Assembly (NCBI RefSeq): GCF_023856365.1
Contig: NC_064534.1
Coordinates: forward strand, 9,196,536 to 9,260,535
DNA length: 64,000 nt
Reading direction: 5' to 3'
Source of the DNA: Brienomyrus brachyistius
Lineage: Eukaryota > Chordata > Actinopteri > Osteoglossiformes > Mormyridae
Part shown: positions 35,019 to 47,549 of the stretch, piece by piece
Layout of the letters: each line of letters starts with the position of its first letter
Numbering within the stretch: the first letter of the stretch is position 1
Made by a program: the position numbers and the translations under genes
The notes under the pieces: model-generated
What the model was told of the DNA's origin: nothing
The model's database searches: none
Seen by the model: only the letters and a program-made list of their open reading frames with translations

Positions 35019-36177
35019 TACACTATATTGCCAAAAGTATTGGGACACCTTTACACACACATGAACTTTAATAACATCCCATTCTTCATATATGGCCTAT
35101 AATATGGACTTGGCCTACCCACAGCTTCTGGTAAGGCTGTCCACAAGGTTTAGGAGTGTGCTTATGGGAATTTTTGACCATTCTTCCAGGACAGCATTTG
35201 TGAGGTCAGGCATTGATATTAGATGAGAAGGCCTGGCTCGCAGTCTTCACACTAATTCATCCCAAAGGTGTTTTATCGGGTCGAGGCCATGGCTCTGTGT
35301 GGGCCAGTCAAGTTCCTCCACACCAGACTCGCTCATCCATATCCTTATGGACCTTGCTTTGTGCACTAATGCGCAGTCATGCTGGAACAGGAAGGGGCCA
35401 TCCCCAAACTGTTCCCACAAAGTTGGGAGCATGAAACTGTCAAAAATGGCTTTGAATGCTGCAGTATTGAGAGTTCACCGGAACTATTTACACTTGGCAC
35501 AATGCAGTCAGGGAAGTACCGTTCTCCTGGCAACCGCCAAACCCAGACTCATGCATTGGATTGCCAGACAGAGAAGCGTGATTCATCACTACAGAGAGCA
35601 CGTCTCCACTGCTCTAGAGTCCAGTGGTGGCATGCTTTGCACCAGTGCATCTGACGCTTTGCATGTCATGCATTGGGTGAGGTAAGGCTTGGATGCAGTT
35701 GCTCGGCCATGGAACCCCATTTCATGAAGTTCTCTGTGCACTGTTCTTGAGCTAATCTGAAGGCCACACAAAGCTTGGCGGTCTGTAGCTATTGTCTCTG
35801 CAGAGAGTTGGCACCTTCTGCACACTGTGCGCCTCAGCCTGCGTTGTCCCCGCTCTGGTTTTTTCATGGCCTCCCACTTTGTGGCTGAGTTGCTGTTGTT
35901 CCCAATTGCTTCCACTTTGTTATAACACCACTAACAGTTGACCGTGGAATATTTAGTAGTGAGGAAATTTCACAAATGGACTTATTGCACAGGTGGCATC
36001 CTATCATGGTACCAAGCTTGAATTCACTGAGCTCCTGAGAGTGACCCATTCTTTCACAAATGTTTGTAGAAGCAGTCTAGGTGCGTGATTTTATATACCT
36101 GTCGTTATGGACGTGATTGGAACACCTGAATTCAATTATTTGTAGGGGTGTTCCAATACTTCTGGCAAAGTAGGGTA
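35019..36177 (-). mobile_element. Tc1-like transposon, near full length but dead
   Basis: Imperfect terminal inverted repeats face each other: cactatattgccaaaagtat at 35021 and, on the minus strand from 36175, ccctactttgccagaagtat. TA dinucleotides (35019-35020, 36176-36177) match the Tc1 target site. The minus strand encodes a transposase in broken frames: a helix-turn-helix region (FKLGTMIGCHLCNKSICEIS, about 35950-36030), a second domain with ISSRTVHRELHEMGFHGR (about 35700-35750), and a C-terminal part with [14 protein letters not shown] and GLDPIKHLWDEL, the second and third acidic positions of the DDE triad. At least two frameshifts and several stops remove function. Confidence 0.9.
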
Positions 36178-36445
36178 TGTCTTAAGACAGAACAGCATGG
36201 AAAGTATTTAAGAGGGACTGAAATTGGCGGACTGTGGGCCACACATATGCAGGGGGTGTTTAACAAAGCAGGGCACAGATGCCTGTTTGTGAATAAAGCA
36301 AGATATAATGTACAGGATCTAACCGACAATGTATTTCAGTTATACAGACTATACTTGACGAGAGAAGTTTAAACCAAAACTATGCACTTAAGCCAAAGTT
36401 AAACCAAAACCATGTGCTTATTGAAACTTGAAAAACAATTATCAT

Positions 36446-37215
36446 GTGCCTCGTTTCCACCAACATGGAGCTGGGTGCCTTTTGAGAACCGGTCTGCTTT
36501 TCCACTGATTTAAATAAAGAACGGAACAGAAATGTTATGTAGCGGAAGTGAACGTAAAGTAAAGGTCAATCTGTATTTCATATATTTGATTTATTTTGCT
36601 GAACCGAAAAAGGTTTCCAAACTATGACTTTTTACTCCTTTTTCTATTGCCTGTATCCACTTTACTCCGTAAAGGGTCCCTGTCTGTGTCCACGTGAGTT
36701 TATTCTTTATTCTCGCTCGTTTGTGTTACCACTATCCTTTTAAGGATCACGCAATAAAAGAATATGCTAAAAACTAAACTTTGCAGCACGCCTCATGATC
36801 TCTTCGCCCCAATATTTTATTTATTCTAACTGTGACATAATTATACTTTATTGTTAAACATATCTATACTTCATTATTAAATCTGGCCAGCAGATCGATC
36901 TTTCGTTTTCACAGATTAAAAGGCGATGTAACCTTATTGTGCTAATAAGCTCTTTCACTGCGAGCACCACCAATATTAGACTAAAGTATATCGGATATAG
37001 ACTGAATTTTCCGACTGTACGGAAGGTTTGGACGCCGTAGCCCGTCCCACTTTCACTGACATCACGCTAACACATCCTGAGGCCAGCTTTCCATGGTGCC
37101 ATGCTTAAGCCATGTTTCTCCTGGCCCAGGGCCATTTTCGCGGTGGAAACAGTGCTGGATTGGGAATTAGTCCAGTACCACATTGGTGGAAACGAGTTTC
37201 TAGAGCCAGTTAGTA
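36446..37215. mobile_element. MITE-like element with GTTTCCACC termini
   Basis: The left end ctcgtttccaccaa (about 36449-36462) is matched inverted by ttggtggaaacgag (about 37182-37195). A second, internal GCGGTGGAAAC copy lies near 37140. The interior is AT-rich and non-coding. This GTTTCCACC inverted terminus is common in fish non-autonomous elements. Boundaries are approximate. Confidence 0.6.
36975..37065 (+). repeat. Left arm of a ~90-bp inverted repeat
   Basis: The stretch from agactaaagtatatcggata to actttcactgacatcac is repeated in reverse complement at 37682-37772 with few changes. The left arm lies inside the GTTTCCACC element and the right arm lies outside it. Confidence 0.9.
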
Positions 37216-37249
37216 TAGGACGCCATATAATGGCACAGCACATGCTCTA

Positions 37250-37400
37250 AGTAAGTGGGAGACACCAGATGCTTTGTAATGCATTTGAAAGTATGTATAG
37301 CGCATTATAGATGAGAACTTATGAAGCTTATGAAGAATTATAATAAACACTGCAATACCTTATGACTGTCAATAGAAGATGCTGTAATAAGTTATTAGTT
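37250..37400 (+). repeat. Diverged copy of the tataatg / gttacc repeat
   Basis: Weak similarity to the copies at 29411 and 62430 (gctttgtaatgcattt, gcgcattatagatgagaact, gaattataataaacactg). Confidence 0.35.
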
Positions 37401-37483
37401 CTTATACCAGGTTTCCATCATCATCTGTTCCTAGAGGCGAACCTTTGTGTAACTGTAGTGGATTAATGGCAGCAAGGCTGCAT

Positions 37484-37960
37484 GGAGTCTCTGGGTGGAA
37501 CCAGGCCACGTGGAAAGGCTGTGGGTGAAGCCAGACAGTGTGGAGAGGCCCTGGGCAGAGCCAAGCCATATAGTGAGACTTTGAGTGGAGCCGGGCCGCA
37601 TGTAGGGGCTGTGGGTGGAGCCAAGCTACATGCCGAGAGGGCCATAGGAGGAGCAGGACTAAGAAGGGAGGCTATAGGTCTGTGATGTCAGTGAAAGTTG
37701 GATGGGCTATGGCGTCCAAACCTTCCGTATAGTCAGAAAATTCAGTGTATAACCGATATACTTTAGTCTGATGGGTGGGGCCAGGCCCCATGCACAGGCC
37801 ATGGGTGGAGCCAATTCATTTGGAAAGATTGTGGATGGAGCCAGGCTGCTGGATAGACCGTGGGTTGAGCCGTGTTGCATTGAGGGGTTGTGGGTGGAAC
37901 TAGGCTGAGAAGAGAGGCTGTAGGTGGAGCCAGGCTGTGTGGGAAGGCTGTGGGTGGAGC
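37484..37960 (+). repeat. Degenerate ~33-36-bp tandem repeat, interrupted
   Basis: Many imperfect units of the form ggctgtgggtggagccaggc occur at 37484-37680 and 37770-37960. The two blocks are separated by the right arm of the inverted repeat (37682-37772). Alanine/proline-rich frames on the minus strand come from the repeat. Confidence 0.8.
37682..37772 (-). repeat. Right arm of the ~90-bp inverted repeat
   Basis: Reverse complement of 36975-37065 (gtgatgtcagtgaaagttgg through ccgatatactttagtctga). It is probably a piece of another copy of the GTTTCCACC element in opposite orientation, sitting within the tandem array. Confidence 0.9.
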
Positions 37961-38194
37961 TCTTTAAAGCCCTGTGGCATGCTGGGATTTCCACTCTTGG
38001 AGTTTGATGAACCAAAAAGAATCACTATGTATAAAATATATCAGAAATCCATTACATACAAGATACTCTCATACTATACTTCATGTTTATGTCTTATTTT
38101 ATCAATCTAGTCATCCGTCTACCTTCCATACTGCTTATCCAGTACTTGATTGAGATGCATTATACATTTCCTAATAAATATTCCTCTGCTTACT

Positions 38195-38345
38195 GGAAAT
38201 GGTGGTTCAGTGGTTAACAGTGTAATCTCGCTCCTTCAGAGCTGTCCAGCTACTCCAGTTTTACTCCCTAAATAGTGTCTCACTGCCCTGTGATGAGCTG
38301 GCATCCCACCTAGGGTGCCTCCCTGGGACCGGCTCCAGGTTCATA
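38195..38345 (+). repeat. Old SINE copy
   Basis: The blocks aatggtggttcagtggttaa, gctactccagtttt, actgccctgtgatgagctgg, catcccacctagggtg and ggctccagg follow the tRNA-headed SINE family in order, with deletions. Confidence 0.7.
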
Positions 38346-38349
38346 ACAA

Positions 38350-41125
38350 CGCCGTGCGCCTGAGTTTTGGGGCCCTCAGGTCCATGTAAACCTCAGATGG
38401 AAGACCAAGGACTCCTGGTCTCTCCCTCCCACCAGCGAGCGGATACAGGGCCTGGCATGAGAGCCCCCCCCCCCCCCCCCCACCATGACTGTGACAAAGC
38501 GCTACCCGCCTGACGTGCTCTCCATGACAACCGGGGTGTGTGTGTTCTGTGAGGCCCCCCCCACACACACACACCACACAATGAGGACAGCAGAGGCCAC
38601 TCTGACCTCTGTGGCATCCCTGTTGTCACTGGGTCAAATCCCTGAATATCAATGAACTGACTCTCACCCTCCCTCGTCGCCACCCCCACGCCGAGCTGGG
38701 CGGCCCCCTGGCTCACGCGTGAGCTCCTCCCCATCCCGCGTGACCTCTCCTGACAAGTTCCTTCCACCAACTTCATTCGGCTGAAAAGGAGGAGGCATTT
38801 TCTTTAGAGAATAAGGAACCCTGCATGTGTGCACCTCATACCCCACCCCCCACCCCCCCTCCATGGGCCACAGGAATGGACCCCGCTCTGCGCCCAGCTG
38901 TCCCGACGCCTCCCTGTCCCACAGATTCAGTCGTCTCGAAAGTGCTTTCTTCTCCTCTCTTGCTTTGATTAAGCTCCCACCGAGAGCTGTCCGCACGGCT
39001 AGACGGCGCCCCCGGCGATGTGCTTTTTTTTTTTTTTAAGTCATGCATGTGAGAGGGAATTATGGGAATTAAGGAGCATCCTCAGCAAACAGATGCATTT
39101 CAGAAGGTGAAGTGGCTGTATCGACATCTTCACTGGACGTTTTGAGGGAGGTACTCTGGCTTGCGGAGCCGAGGGAGACTTTGCCGTGTCACACACTGGC
39201 GGGGGGGAGATGGCTCGTTCACCCACGAAGGTTCAGGGGGTCCAGATTCCTCACTCCAAGACTAAGAGTAACAGGAGTTATGAGCCTCCAGGAGAGACCA
39301 AACAGAGTGGGCATGTGCAAACCGTCGCTGACCTGATAGCCGACTCACTTCCAGGCCTCATTCTGATGTCGCGTTCCGAAGGCTTGCTGCTGCACTTCGT
39401 CACAAGATGGCGATGTGTTGGCGTCTCGCACCTGCATCACCATGGATCCCGATGTCATCCTCACCAGGAGATGATGTGAATCGGTCTTGGGTAGCTGCCA
39501 GTCTGTGTGAAGAGGACCCACACGCGCTTGCGGGCCGCTTTTCAGCATGATGCATGGCTGAGTGTCCCCTTTGCTGCTCTTCATTTCAACTGCGGAGTTG
39601 CTCCAGCTCGCACTAAACATCTGACAGGCGGACCTGTCAATCATACAGGAGGCCCTGCCCACCCACCAACATCACGTTCATGCTGAAAAATGTATCACTT
39701 ATGAAGCTGCTGGCTTTTTCAGAGCTAGTTCAGTTCAAGGGCCTTGCCTAAGGGTTTATCAGCAGTTTAACTCTTGGGCCTCCTGGGGTAGCCTTTTCAG
39801 TAATGGGTTACATCCCACAAAGGATTCAAAGCCCTGGGCTCCACCTCAAATGCCATCAATGGATTTTTTTTAACTCATAAAAAGTAAATTCACACAGGCA
39901 AGACAAAAGCCCCTTATCAAAACTGGCGGAGGCAGAGGTGGCTCTTCTGGGCAGACCTGCTGGGGGTGTCGCATTAGTGAGCTTGCGCACGTGTGTGCCC
40001 AGGAGTAAGTGTGTGTGCGTGAGAGAGGAGGGGGTGCGTGTGCAGGCCTGCCCCCCCTCCCCCACCAGGCGGTAATGAGATCCCAGCCGCTGGAATCCTG
40101 ATGGGTATTATTACCTCGGCCCCGCGCTGTGCGGATTAGCACCGCGGCCAATGAGAGAGCCACAATCTGGTGCCGCTGGGTAACCACGGCGATCGCCCAG
40201 CTTCCAGATCTGACACAGGCCCATTCACCAACCCCCCCCCACACCACCACCAACACCCCGATCACTCTTTTCTTTGTGGTCTCAGCTAACCCACTTCAGC
40301 GCTCGGACCCCCCTGGGTGCCGTTCGCAATCCCATCTCATTTCTTCACGTCACTGTTGTCAATGTAACTTCTAAGCTTACCTTTCAGGCTCGGCACCGGC
40401 ATCACTGCCGTTTTACCGTCGGCTGGCTGATTCTACGGATTTCATTTAACACACTGAAACGAGCAAGTTTCGCCGCGATTCTCGATCAGGGGAAAACAAA
40501 CAGGAATCAAACGAAATAAAAAACACGACGGCAGCACCGAAAAGGAAATGAAAATGATCAGCTTTTCCCAAAGCAAAATTTAAGGGGGTTGGGGGTAAAG
40601 TCAACGTTGGGGCTGTACCTGTAACACAAAATGCTGCGGCACAGGTTAGCCTGTGCATTAAACCGGTCTTGTCCCTTCCCCTTCAAAAATGGCAAGTGAA
40701 TAACGCTGCTGTGTGCCCAGGAAAGGGGGCAAATGTGTGCATGTAGAGCACATTAAAAAGTCCTGATGGACAGCAGCAGCTGAGTCTCTGTGGAGCAGAG
40801 TGAGACATCAGTCCAGCGTTGGCGGATGGTGGCCTGACTGTGAGCTTGGCGTAGGTGTGTGAAGGTGCGTATTAACTGCTGACCGGGGGGGTGGGTTTCG
40901 GCACGCAGCATGCAGGTAACCAGGCGGGCCGTTTACAGGCGTCACTGTCCCTTTCTTATGCCGCTACCTCCCAGCCACCTGCCAATAGTGAGGCTCCCAT
41001 GAACCTGCCTCGTCTCATCGCCAGCGTGTTTACCCCTTCACTGAAGACAGAGTAATAAACACACCCATCCCTTAAGGGCCAAGCCTAAGCCAGGAATGCG
41101 GGGAGAACCCCCTGCCCCCCCCCCT

Positions 41126-41163
<38 letters not shown>

Positions 41164-42226
41164 CCTTGTCATCTGTGGCATGTACCTATTGTCACTGGCC
41201 AAAGGATCAGATTCTTATGTAATTACTGTCAGCCCTGACAGCCAGAAAAGCACATACAGATCTAACAGCTTAAACGTGAAGGGGGAGTGGCTGTGTGTGT
41301 GTGTGTTGGTGGTGGGGGGGGGCACTGGAGGCGGGGCGTTCTGTACAAGCCTGCAGCCAATTGAGGTCATTATCTGATGGGTCTGTTTGTCATTTGCACA
41401 GTCCCAGTTTGTCCATGCCTCACTTTTAGCCCAGTCGGCCGGAGATGAATCTTCTCAGATTCAACTTCTTTGGCCGCAGTTCTTGTGCCCTTAAAGGCTC
41501 CTTAAAATCTGCGCATATGTGATCCATAACTATTCACTCTTACTGTCCCGCATCAAACAGTGCAGGAAGACTCAAAGTACCTTTGTTATTTTATCCCCCT
41601 TCTCCGCCACCCCTGCGACATCAACCTGGATGTCGCTCATTTGCTCGTTCACAGGAGCTCGTACACAGAGCCATGTGGTCAGGATGGGTGTCCGTCTGCA
41701 CCAGAAGTATGCGAATACACTAGTGATCGCCACCTTGCGTGGTCAAACCCGAGTCCACCTGAGGGTTTTGGGCCTGGTGCCGTGCATTTCTGATTGTCAC
41801 CTGCGACCCGCGTCGTCGCTAAGAATGGCCGTCTCATAATTTCTAATTTAGATTTTTTTTTTTTCTTTTGCAGATTATTTTATTGGATACGTCTCAGTTC
41901 GCACAGGGATGGGAAGGGAGCTGCTTGTCTTGTGTGTGTGATCATGTGACCGTGCCCCATCTTCAGGCTCCTCCACGCTTCCTGGAACTATAATCTTTTG
42001 ATCTCCAGGATATCAGGAGCCTGATGCCTGGGGGGAGGGGAGAATGGGACTTATATGGCCACTGTGATGTGTGCTTCGTACAGATCGCTGCTTGGTGCCA
42101 TTAACAGGGCAGGAATAACTTTCTTCCATATTAAACTGTTACCCGAGAGAAGGAGAGGCCTGTTTTGAATCATTTATATGGAATCCACCACTATATGCTA
42201 CATTTGTTAAACTGATTCATTTTCAC
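38350..42226. other. Gene-poor stretch with homopolymers and CA tracts
   Basis: Contains a C run (38465-38481), CA runs (38566-38580, 41126-41161) and a remnant repeat (aagggccttgcctaagggtt near 39740). I found no supported coding exon. Frames at 38393-38776, 39186-39479 and 39870-40265 are random in composition. Confidence 0.5.
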
Positions 42227-42239
42227 TGATCACTAATGC

Positions 42240-42587
42240 GGGGCGGCATGGTGGTGCAGTGGTTAGCACTGTTGCCTCACACCTCTGGGACCCGGGTTCG
42301 AGTCTCCGCCTGGGTCACATGTGTGTGCAGTTTGCATGTTCTCCCCATGTCGTCATGGGGTTTCCTCCGGTTTCCCCCCACAGTCCAAAAAACATGCTGA
42401 GGCTAATTGGAGTTACTAAATTGCCCGTAGGTGTGCATGTGTGAGTGAATGGTGTGTGAGTGTGCCCTGCGATGGGCTGGCTCCCCATCTTGGGTTGTTC
42501 CCTGCCTTGTGCCCATTGATTCCGGGATAGGCTCCGGACCCCCCGCGACCCAATAGGATAAGCGGTTTGGAAAATGGATGGATGGAT
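42240..42587 (+). repeat. Full-length SINE with 13-bp target duplication
   Basis: It starts ggggcggcatggtggtgcag, carries the A box (tggtgcagtgg) and B box (ggttcgagtc), and ends ggaaaatggatggatgg. The flanks tgatcactaatgc at 42227-42239 and 42587-42599 are identical, as left by target-primed reverse transcription. The sequence is close to the 62650 copy, so the insertion is comparatively young. Confidence 0.95.
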
Positions 42588-42774
42588 GATCACTAATGCC
42601 TGTATGTATAGCTTCATCTTTATGTCGAGGGCTTTATAGAATCACTGTGTCGTTGTACGACAGTGTGCGAGAGGTTACTGTCCAGTAAAGGCATCAGCAC
42701 TGCACTCAGTCACTGCGCCGTTGGCTCCCTGTCGCCTGTTACGTGCACTGAGCCATGCATCGCATGGGGAGAAG

Positions 42775-43025
42775 CCTCTGCCAAAAAAACCCGTGTTTGG
42801 GGACCTGTGCATGCAGTGTGGCTGCAGTGTTGTATCAGGGGACCCATGCACGTGGTGCAGTTGCACTGTTTTTGCGTTAGTGGACCCTAGCAGGCACTGA
42901 GGCAACATCGTGTTTGCATCAGGGAACTCGGCATGCAGTGCGGCATTTGCATCAGGGGACCCACGCATGCGGCACAGCTGCACTGTGTTTGCATCACTTT
43001 TTGCGTCAGGGAAACCCGTGCATGG
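42775..43025 (+). repeat. Degenerate ~42-48-bp tandem repeat
   Basis: About five imperfect units of the form ...gtttgcatcaggggacccac / gcatgcggcacagctgcactgt. Cysteine and histidine-rich frames in it are an artefact. Confidence 0.75.
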
Positions 43026-43029
43026 CGCC

Positions 43030-44460
43030 TGCCTTATCTGTGTTTTATGAGCTTGGAGCCATGTGAGCTTGATTGGTGCTGCTGTCAGGGACGTTCTTAG
43101 TCATTTCTCACAGCCTGCGCCCCCCGCCATTCATGGAGATGCATGTGGGAGGGGCCACGTGCCTGTGTCACATGCTAAAGAGCAAACAGTCGCAGGGTGG
43201 CTGAGACCAGTGTGAGGGGGCAGGGCTCTGGTTCACAAGAGAGGGATGTGGACTCATTCCAGGAGCTAGGAGATGTGACACTTTGCCATTTGTCCTTCTC
43301 TGCAGACCCAAAAACTTCCCCAGGTCTGGTGGGAGGTGGGTGGCTGGAGAACAGAGATGGTGGAAGGCTGGACAGTATATGAACAGCAGCAGGGAATTCT
43401 GGGAGGATGCAGGGGGACTGGGGGGGACCTACGGAGCAGAGCACTGGGACGTACGGACGGGCAGGCCCAGGCTTGCAAGCAGGTGCTGCCGGCGGAGCCT
43501 CAGAAGGGCATGGGCCGTCCTCGCAGGCTCTGATCAAAGCTCCCAGTCGCAGCCAGCTGCCAGTCTGCTCGCCGGCTGATTTGTTACCCCCGGCGGCCCA
43601 TTTCACAGGCCCCAGAGATGCGCCGGGGAGAGTCGGCGCTCACGCGGCGCACACCCCGCCCCCTGCCAGCCACCCACAGCCAGTAGGACTGCAGATCCTC
43701 TTTGCAGTTTCTTCATATTCGTTGCACATGTAAACACACGCTGCATGGAGGAGGTTCCAGGCTGTGGGGGGGGGGGGGGGCATTTCGCCCTCAGTTAAAA
43801 TCAAACGGAACGAGAACCAGCAGAGCGGGCCTGCCTGCACCCAGATGTTCGAACTGGGATGGCCTTTCATTTTAATGAACCGAGCTGGGGGGGCGGGACA
43901 AGGGGGGGTGGCACACTGTGAGAGTGACGGCAGTAGCAGAGTGCAGCAGAAATGGGTGCCCCCAGAAGGACATGAGTCCCGGGTCTCGTCTCCTAAACCC
44001 CCGACTGATCTAGGAACAGTCAGTGCCGGATGCTCTCCCAGAGTAAACTAAAAACACAACACCTCCCATGAAGGTGTCATCGGGGTCGCGTTCAACGAGC
44101 TCCGTTACCGTCGCCCCGCTTGTGAGACAGGGAGCGAAAAGGTGCAGACACACTATGGCCTGACGATGCTGAGGGACGCGGAAGAGCCAGCGAGAGTCGT
44201 GTCGTATCCAGAGCCTCGTCGTTCGCCCCGGTGCCCCTTGGTCTTACACGGGCCGCTCCTTTGCCGCATGCGGTGTCTGCGGTCGCAGCTCGACTTTGAT
44301 TCAGCCGCGCCGAGTTCCACACACCCGGCTGTTAAAACACGTCGAGCTGATGTTGGGACTTGAACGCCCCGTGGGGAAGAGTGGAGCCTACGGATAGGAC
44401 ACGCCCCCCCCCCCCCCCAATCCCTGCCGCAATGCTGTAAACACAACACCATTTTGCAAG
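43030..44460. other. GC-rich stretch without a recognised gene
   Basis: Contains a G run (43765-43781) and a C run (44404-44419). Long open frames on both strands reflect base composition. No exon of a known family was seen. Confidence 0.5.
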
Positions 44461-47400
44461 ACCCGCACGAGGCACTAAACTTGGTTTCAAAGCATGAGGG
44501 ATGAGGATCTTCGTCCGAGTTTGGCTATACGCTAGAATACGATTTTGAGTCTCCTTATTACACTTCGGATATCCTTACACCATTCTGATGTTTTACATAG
44601 TGCTCGCAGGGTGTCACACTAGCCTCCAGGGGGCGTTAGGAAACTTTTTCAGTTTCAATTACTGAAAATGAATTGTCAAAGAGCTCAACAAAGTCCCCAG
44701 AAAACATTACTGAAATGATTCAATATGCCAGTATTTTATAAATGAGTGGGGATTGTTAAGACAGGGTGCCATGTATGAGTACAGGAATAATGCTAGTTAG
44801 GCTTTTAAAAATTCAACACGGAGATCTTCATTTGCCTCATTCCTTGGAACAAGTTTTTCCAATTCGTATAACCAATGAAAGGAATTTTAACACATTTAAT
44901 ATGTGATACGTTTATGGACTCTAACGACTTGAGAAGCCCTATATATAAAGATAAAACTCAGTGTTTAGCAATGAGAATATGAGAGATAAAATCATAATGA
45001 CTCTGATAATGAATTTAGCAAACATAGCATAGAATTAAAAGATTGTGTTTTACATAGCAACAGATACAAAAATGAAGGACGTAAAAAGACAATTTCCTGC
45101 TTTGAGTTTGTAGTTAAGTAAGTCTGTAGTGTATTTGCTGTTGAATGCAAATGATTTTTTTTATAAATTTAAATACGGGTAAATACTTTTCGCAGCTTGA
45201 GATGAAGTGTGTATGAACCGTGACGAATAGGGGGCCATTACTGCAGAGGCGGCTGGGAAAGATCGCATTAGTGCGCTGTTTCCGCGCCTCTTTGAACAAC
45301 TGTCAAACTTCACCATTTGCTGTCGGTGTCTTTAGTGTAATAGCGAGGTGTTTGCAGTGTATGAAAGGTATTTTTCTTTGAAATAAAAGCGCGACTGACA
45401 GTGAAACCACGGGCTTTGGAGCGCCTTTTCGGAAACTGGTGAAAACAAGCGTGCAAATATCTGAGCAGCGCAGGTGTTTAACAGCAAAGCCCGAAATCTC
45501 GTCCGACCCCACGGGACGGACGTGTACATTAAAGCCGGGCTCCCGCACAAGACTGGGCATGTACTTCCCGAGAGCTTCACAGTCCCACGTCGTATGTATA
45601 TATAACTTTCCAAGGGCTTAGCCCGCTATACAAAATTACCTTTAGTCACATTTCAAAGGCTGCTTCAAAAAGCACGCCCAAATGCATCTTTAGAAACGTC
45701 CAACGACGGCAAAGAAAAGGGAGACAAAATAATAGAAATTTCTTTGTAAGTGTCTCAATCTCAAAGCCAGAGATTCAGAAAAGCACCGTAATCCCTTCGT
45801 GAATGAGTGCAGGGAATAAATCCACGGAATAAATCCACGCATACGCCCTGTTTTATTTACTGCAGGTAGCAAAGGCATATGTGCCGTTGCGGGACAATGA
45901 GAGTCACCCCGGACATCCTAATATCACTGTGTACCTTGGGTGATGCACAAAAAGTCTGTCTCAGTCACGTTTTTTAACATTTGTGTTCATTACATTATAT
46001 TAGATTGTGAACAAATGCTGTATATATGATGAAGTTCGCCGGTGTATCATGTCAGTGTATCATTATTATTATTAGCTATATTTGAAAAGAGATCGAAAGG
46101 TAAAATAAGTTTTTAAATATTACAAGCCTGTCAAACTACAACGATATGGTCGATTGAGGCACAAAAGAGGCCGCTTTCAAGTTGAGCTCTGATATATGAC
46201 TATTTACTGCTTTCACCCGTCCAAAAGTTATACTAGACTGTTTAGCAAGAAAAACCAAATCACAATATTTTACTGACTGACCAAGGTTATACTTGGTCTA
46301 AAACCAACTGCGGCAAGTACGTTCTGCGAAATAGATTTATGTGAACAAGTCGGTAAATGGTGGCTTTCAACACATTTTCAATCTAGACTTAAATCAAATG
46401 CTGCGCATCAAATCAGCGCTGTTTTGAAGTCACAAACACATGGGAAGCCTGGAAATCGAAACGCAACTCCAAAGGCTGAGTTTCCGTATTGTTTATATAT
46501 GGAACATGGAAGTGAATAGATTAATTTTAATAGCAGTGAAATATGAAAGCCCAGTTCTCAAAAGTGGCCTGTTCTAAAATAACAATAAAAAAATCCGCTT
46601 TGTTCATAATCTCTTTGATGTCATCAAACTTTTATTAGTCATCTCCCCTCTCACTAATAAACAAGCTGTTTGAGAGGCAGATGCAGTGCTCCCAGAGAGG
46701 TGCCCCCACCCCCTACACACACTGAACAATTAAACGCAGCTTTCGGTGATTCGGTCTGCTGTGATCCCGTGTGCGTGCCCTTTTCTGCCTCAAGAGAACT
46801 GTGCCCTTACATACACTGACACACAAGCACAAGGACATATACTTTCTCAAACAGGCGCAAGCACAATGGGGACGCCTTTAGACACACAAGCCCCCATCTC
46901 CACGACACACCCGCTTTGAACTCTGGCACAGAGGCTCGGGCACACGCATTCGCAAGCGCGCACACGCAGGCACATGCATGCACTCTCGGCGCACCCGATT
47001 TCATCCTGCATACTATTTTAAACCGTCCTTCTTCAGAATCGCGTCCCCAAAGCATTTCTCCCTATCGCTTAAGGGAAAAAAAAGAAACAAACAGAAACAC
47101 GCACTGGGAAAATGACATTTCAGGGCATTTTCACGCTCAACTAGTCACTATTTTTAGGATAACGTCGTGCCTGAAGCTGTTTACGGATTTGTGCTACATT
47201 TCCGCTCCTTGTTAAGAACATCAATTTCTCATGATCTATACTGGTTAAGCTGTTTAACAAAGCATCTTAAAGGTTAATGCCACATTTAAAAAATGTGTTA
47301 AGTATGTCCTCCTGTTTTTTAAGGACATTTAAAATATTTTACTCCAATATTTCTTGTTATTGAAATAAATGCTCTTCTCGCTTTGTGTTACACGATACTG

Positions 47401-47544
47401 TCAGCCAGCAAACGGATTAATACATTACATTTAAATATATAAAAATATTCTTAAGCTAATAGGACACGGATTGATATTTGCATTTGGCGCGTAAACGAGC
47501 AAAACAACAACAAAAAACGGTCATTCAAGTACCACATTCTTAAC
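44461..47544. other. fzd10 downstream flank
   Basis: Mostly AT-rich, non-repetitive DNA with no coding signal. It is a reasonable place for fzd10 enhancers, but that cannot be shown from one sequence. Confidence 0.5.
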
Positions 47545-47549
47545 ACCGT

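Noticed and set aside
43175..43733. Several overlapping frames of 98-143 codons as a gene
   Set aside because: GC-rich DNA with frames on both strands, no family similarity, no consistent splice structure.
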